This document shows positions 63,285-64,000 of a stretch of DNA of 64,000 nucleotides, one piece after another. The stretch comes from Hyphomicrobium sp. 12-62-95 (GTDB lineage: Bacteria > Pseudomonadota > Alphaproteobacteria > Rhizobiales > Hyphomicrobiaceae), in the NCBI GenBank assembly GCA_002279935.1, contig NCCZ01000005.1, positions 186,001 through 250,000 on the forward strand. Reading direction: 5' to 3'. The notes under the pieces were generated by a model, which searched no databases, had not been told where the DNA came from, and worked only from the letters and a program-made list of their open reading frames with translations. The translations under genes and the position numbers were made by a program. Within the stretch, counting starts at the first letter, position 1. Each line of letters opens with the position of its first letter.

Positions 63285-64000
63285 GGCTTACACGGCGGCA
63301 GTTCGTGGTGACCGGCTTAGCAGCAGGGACCGTAGTGGCTGGAGGCGTTCTTGTGGCCACGGGCCCGACGCAGCCGGCGTATGTGTGGCGCGGCGCAGCG
63401 CTCGGCGGGGAAGCGCGGGTGTCGCTGTATGGTGCAGATCAGGATGCAGCGCGTGCCGCCTTGGAAAGCGTTGCGCGCGAGATCGAAAGGCTTGAGGAGA
63501 TTTTCTCGCTCTATCGCCCCGCCTCTGAAATCAGCCGGCTCAACCGTGATGGCCGAATTGCAAAGCCATCGATGGACCTTGCAGATGTCTTGCGGTCGGC
63601 AGTCGGCTGGCGCGAGCGGACGCACGGTGCGTTCGATCCGACGGTGCAACCACTTTGGCAGGACGCGGCAGAAGGGAAGCCTGCTGATCCTGACCACATC
63701 GCACTTGCAGGTTCGCCGATTCAGATCTCAGGGGACGTGATTGCATTGCAGCCCGGTGCCAGCGTCACCCTCAACGGCATCGCCCAGGGCCGGATTGCCG
63801 ACCGGGTGACTGAAATTCTGGCTGCACACGGCTTCACGGACGTCGTCATCGATGCGGGCGAGCTGCGGCTTCCGGGGACGAACCGCCGCGCGGTTGGCAT
63901 TCCTGCGGCCAAAACGGCGGTATCCGTTGCCGGTGTGGCCATTGCCACCAGCGAACCGAAGACATTGGTTTTCGACACGAAGACCTTCCGGCATCACCTC
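63281..64000 (+). CDS. nirX: NirX, ApbE-type FMN transferase (runs off the window)
   Basis: 240 residues seen, cut by the right edge. The start overlaps the nirI stop (ATGA). A twin-arginine leader (MRLTRRQFVVTGLAAGTVVA) leads into the ApbE domain (REIERLEEIFSLYRPASEIS, GAFDPTVQPLW, VTLNGIAQGRIADRVTEIL). ApbE/NosX/NirX attach FMN to threonine of NosR/NirI-type proteins. In Paracoccus the pair is nirI-nirX. Confidence 0.92.

Overview
The window looks like a chromosome segment or large genomic island from a GC-rich denitrifying alphaproteobacterium. A member of the Hyphomicrobiales or a near relative is my best guess. This rests on the cytochrome cd1 denitrification genes with a Paracoccus-like nirI-nirX divergent arrangement, the DUF2924/DUF3489/serine-recombinase cassettes, DUF5681 and DUF6455 proteins, and the czc and SHP gene sets. 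I see no complete tRNA or rRNA gene, no transposase and no CRISPR array.

Layout. 0-5.6 kb is an accessory stretch: an XRE regulator, a GNAT remnant, a hipBA toxin-antitoxin pair with direct-repeat operators, a PD-(D/E)XK-like protein, a 57-residue small gene and a 192-residue unknown. 5.6-21.2 kb is a metal-resistance region: a zntA/cadA-type P-type ATPase beside a broken merR, several small exported His-rich proteins, a TPR protein, czcCBA with a His-rich companion, a CDF exporter (czcD), and an arsR-Acr3-type pair. Fragments of other CDF genes show past rearrangement. 21.3-36.5 kb is mobile-element territory. Two paralogous DUF3489-DUF2924-serine recombinase cassettes each lie just inside a tRNA 3'-end-like sequence. 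Their cargo is an outer-membrane protein, a DUF1269 protein, an amidohydrolase-META fusion, a RelE/HigB-type toxin-antitoxin pair, and a 919-residue zinc-ribbon plus PD-(D/E)XK nuclease protein that I regard as the best candidate for an undescribed system.

36.6-64 kb is a respiratory region. It starts with a DevBCA-like ABC exporter and an SHP/DHC/cytochrome b haem module (with a cytochrome b-DHC fusion), then flavocytochrome c sulfide-dehydrogenase-like fccAB. A nitric-oxide and denitrification regulon follows: two Crp/Fnr proteins (one with an extra C-terminal helical domain), nnrS with a ferredoxin, nsrR, nnrU, the haem d1 operon nirSECF(DL)GHJN, and the divergent nirI and nirX (nirX runs off the window end). 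Six 14-bp FNR/NNR-type palindromes lie upstream of these genes and suggest one shared anaerobic/NO-responsive regulon.

How it works together: NirS reduces nitrite to NO; NirE, NirDL, NirG, NirH, NirJ, NirF and NirN make and insert haem d1; NirC and other cytochromes supply electrons; NirI and NirX support nirS expression or activity; NsrR and NnrR-like regulators sense NO; NnrS and NnrU relate to NO stress. One caution is that the 5' end of nirS has a start codon and ribosome-binding site out of frame with the mature protein and no signal peptide, so it may be damaged or misassembled.
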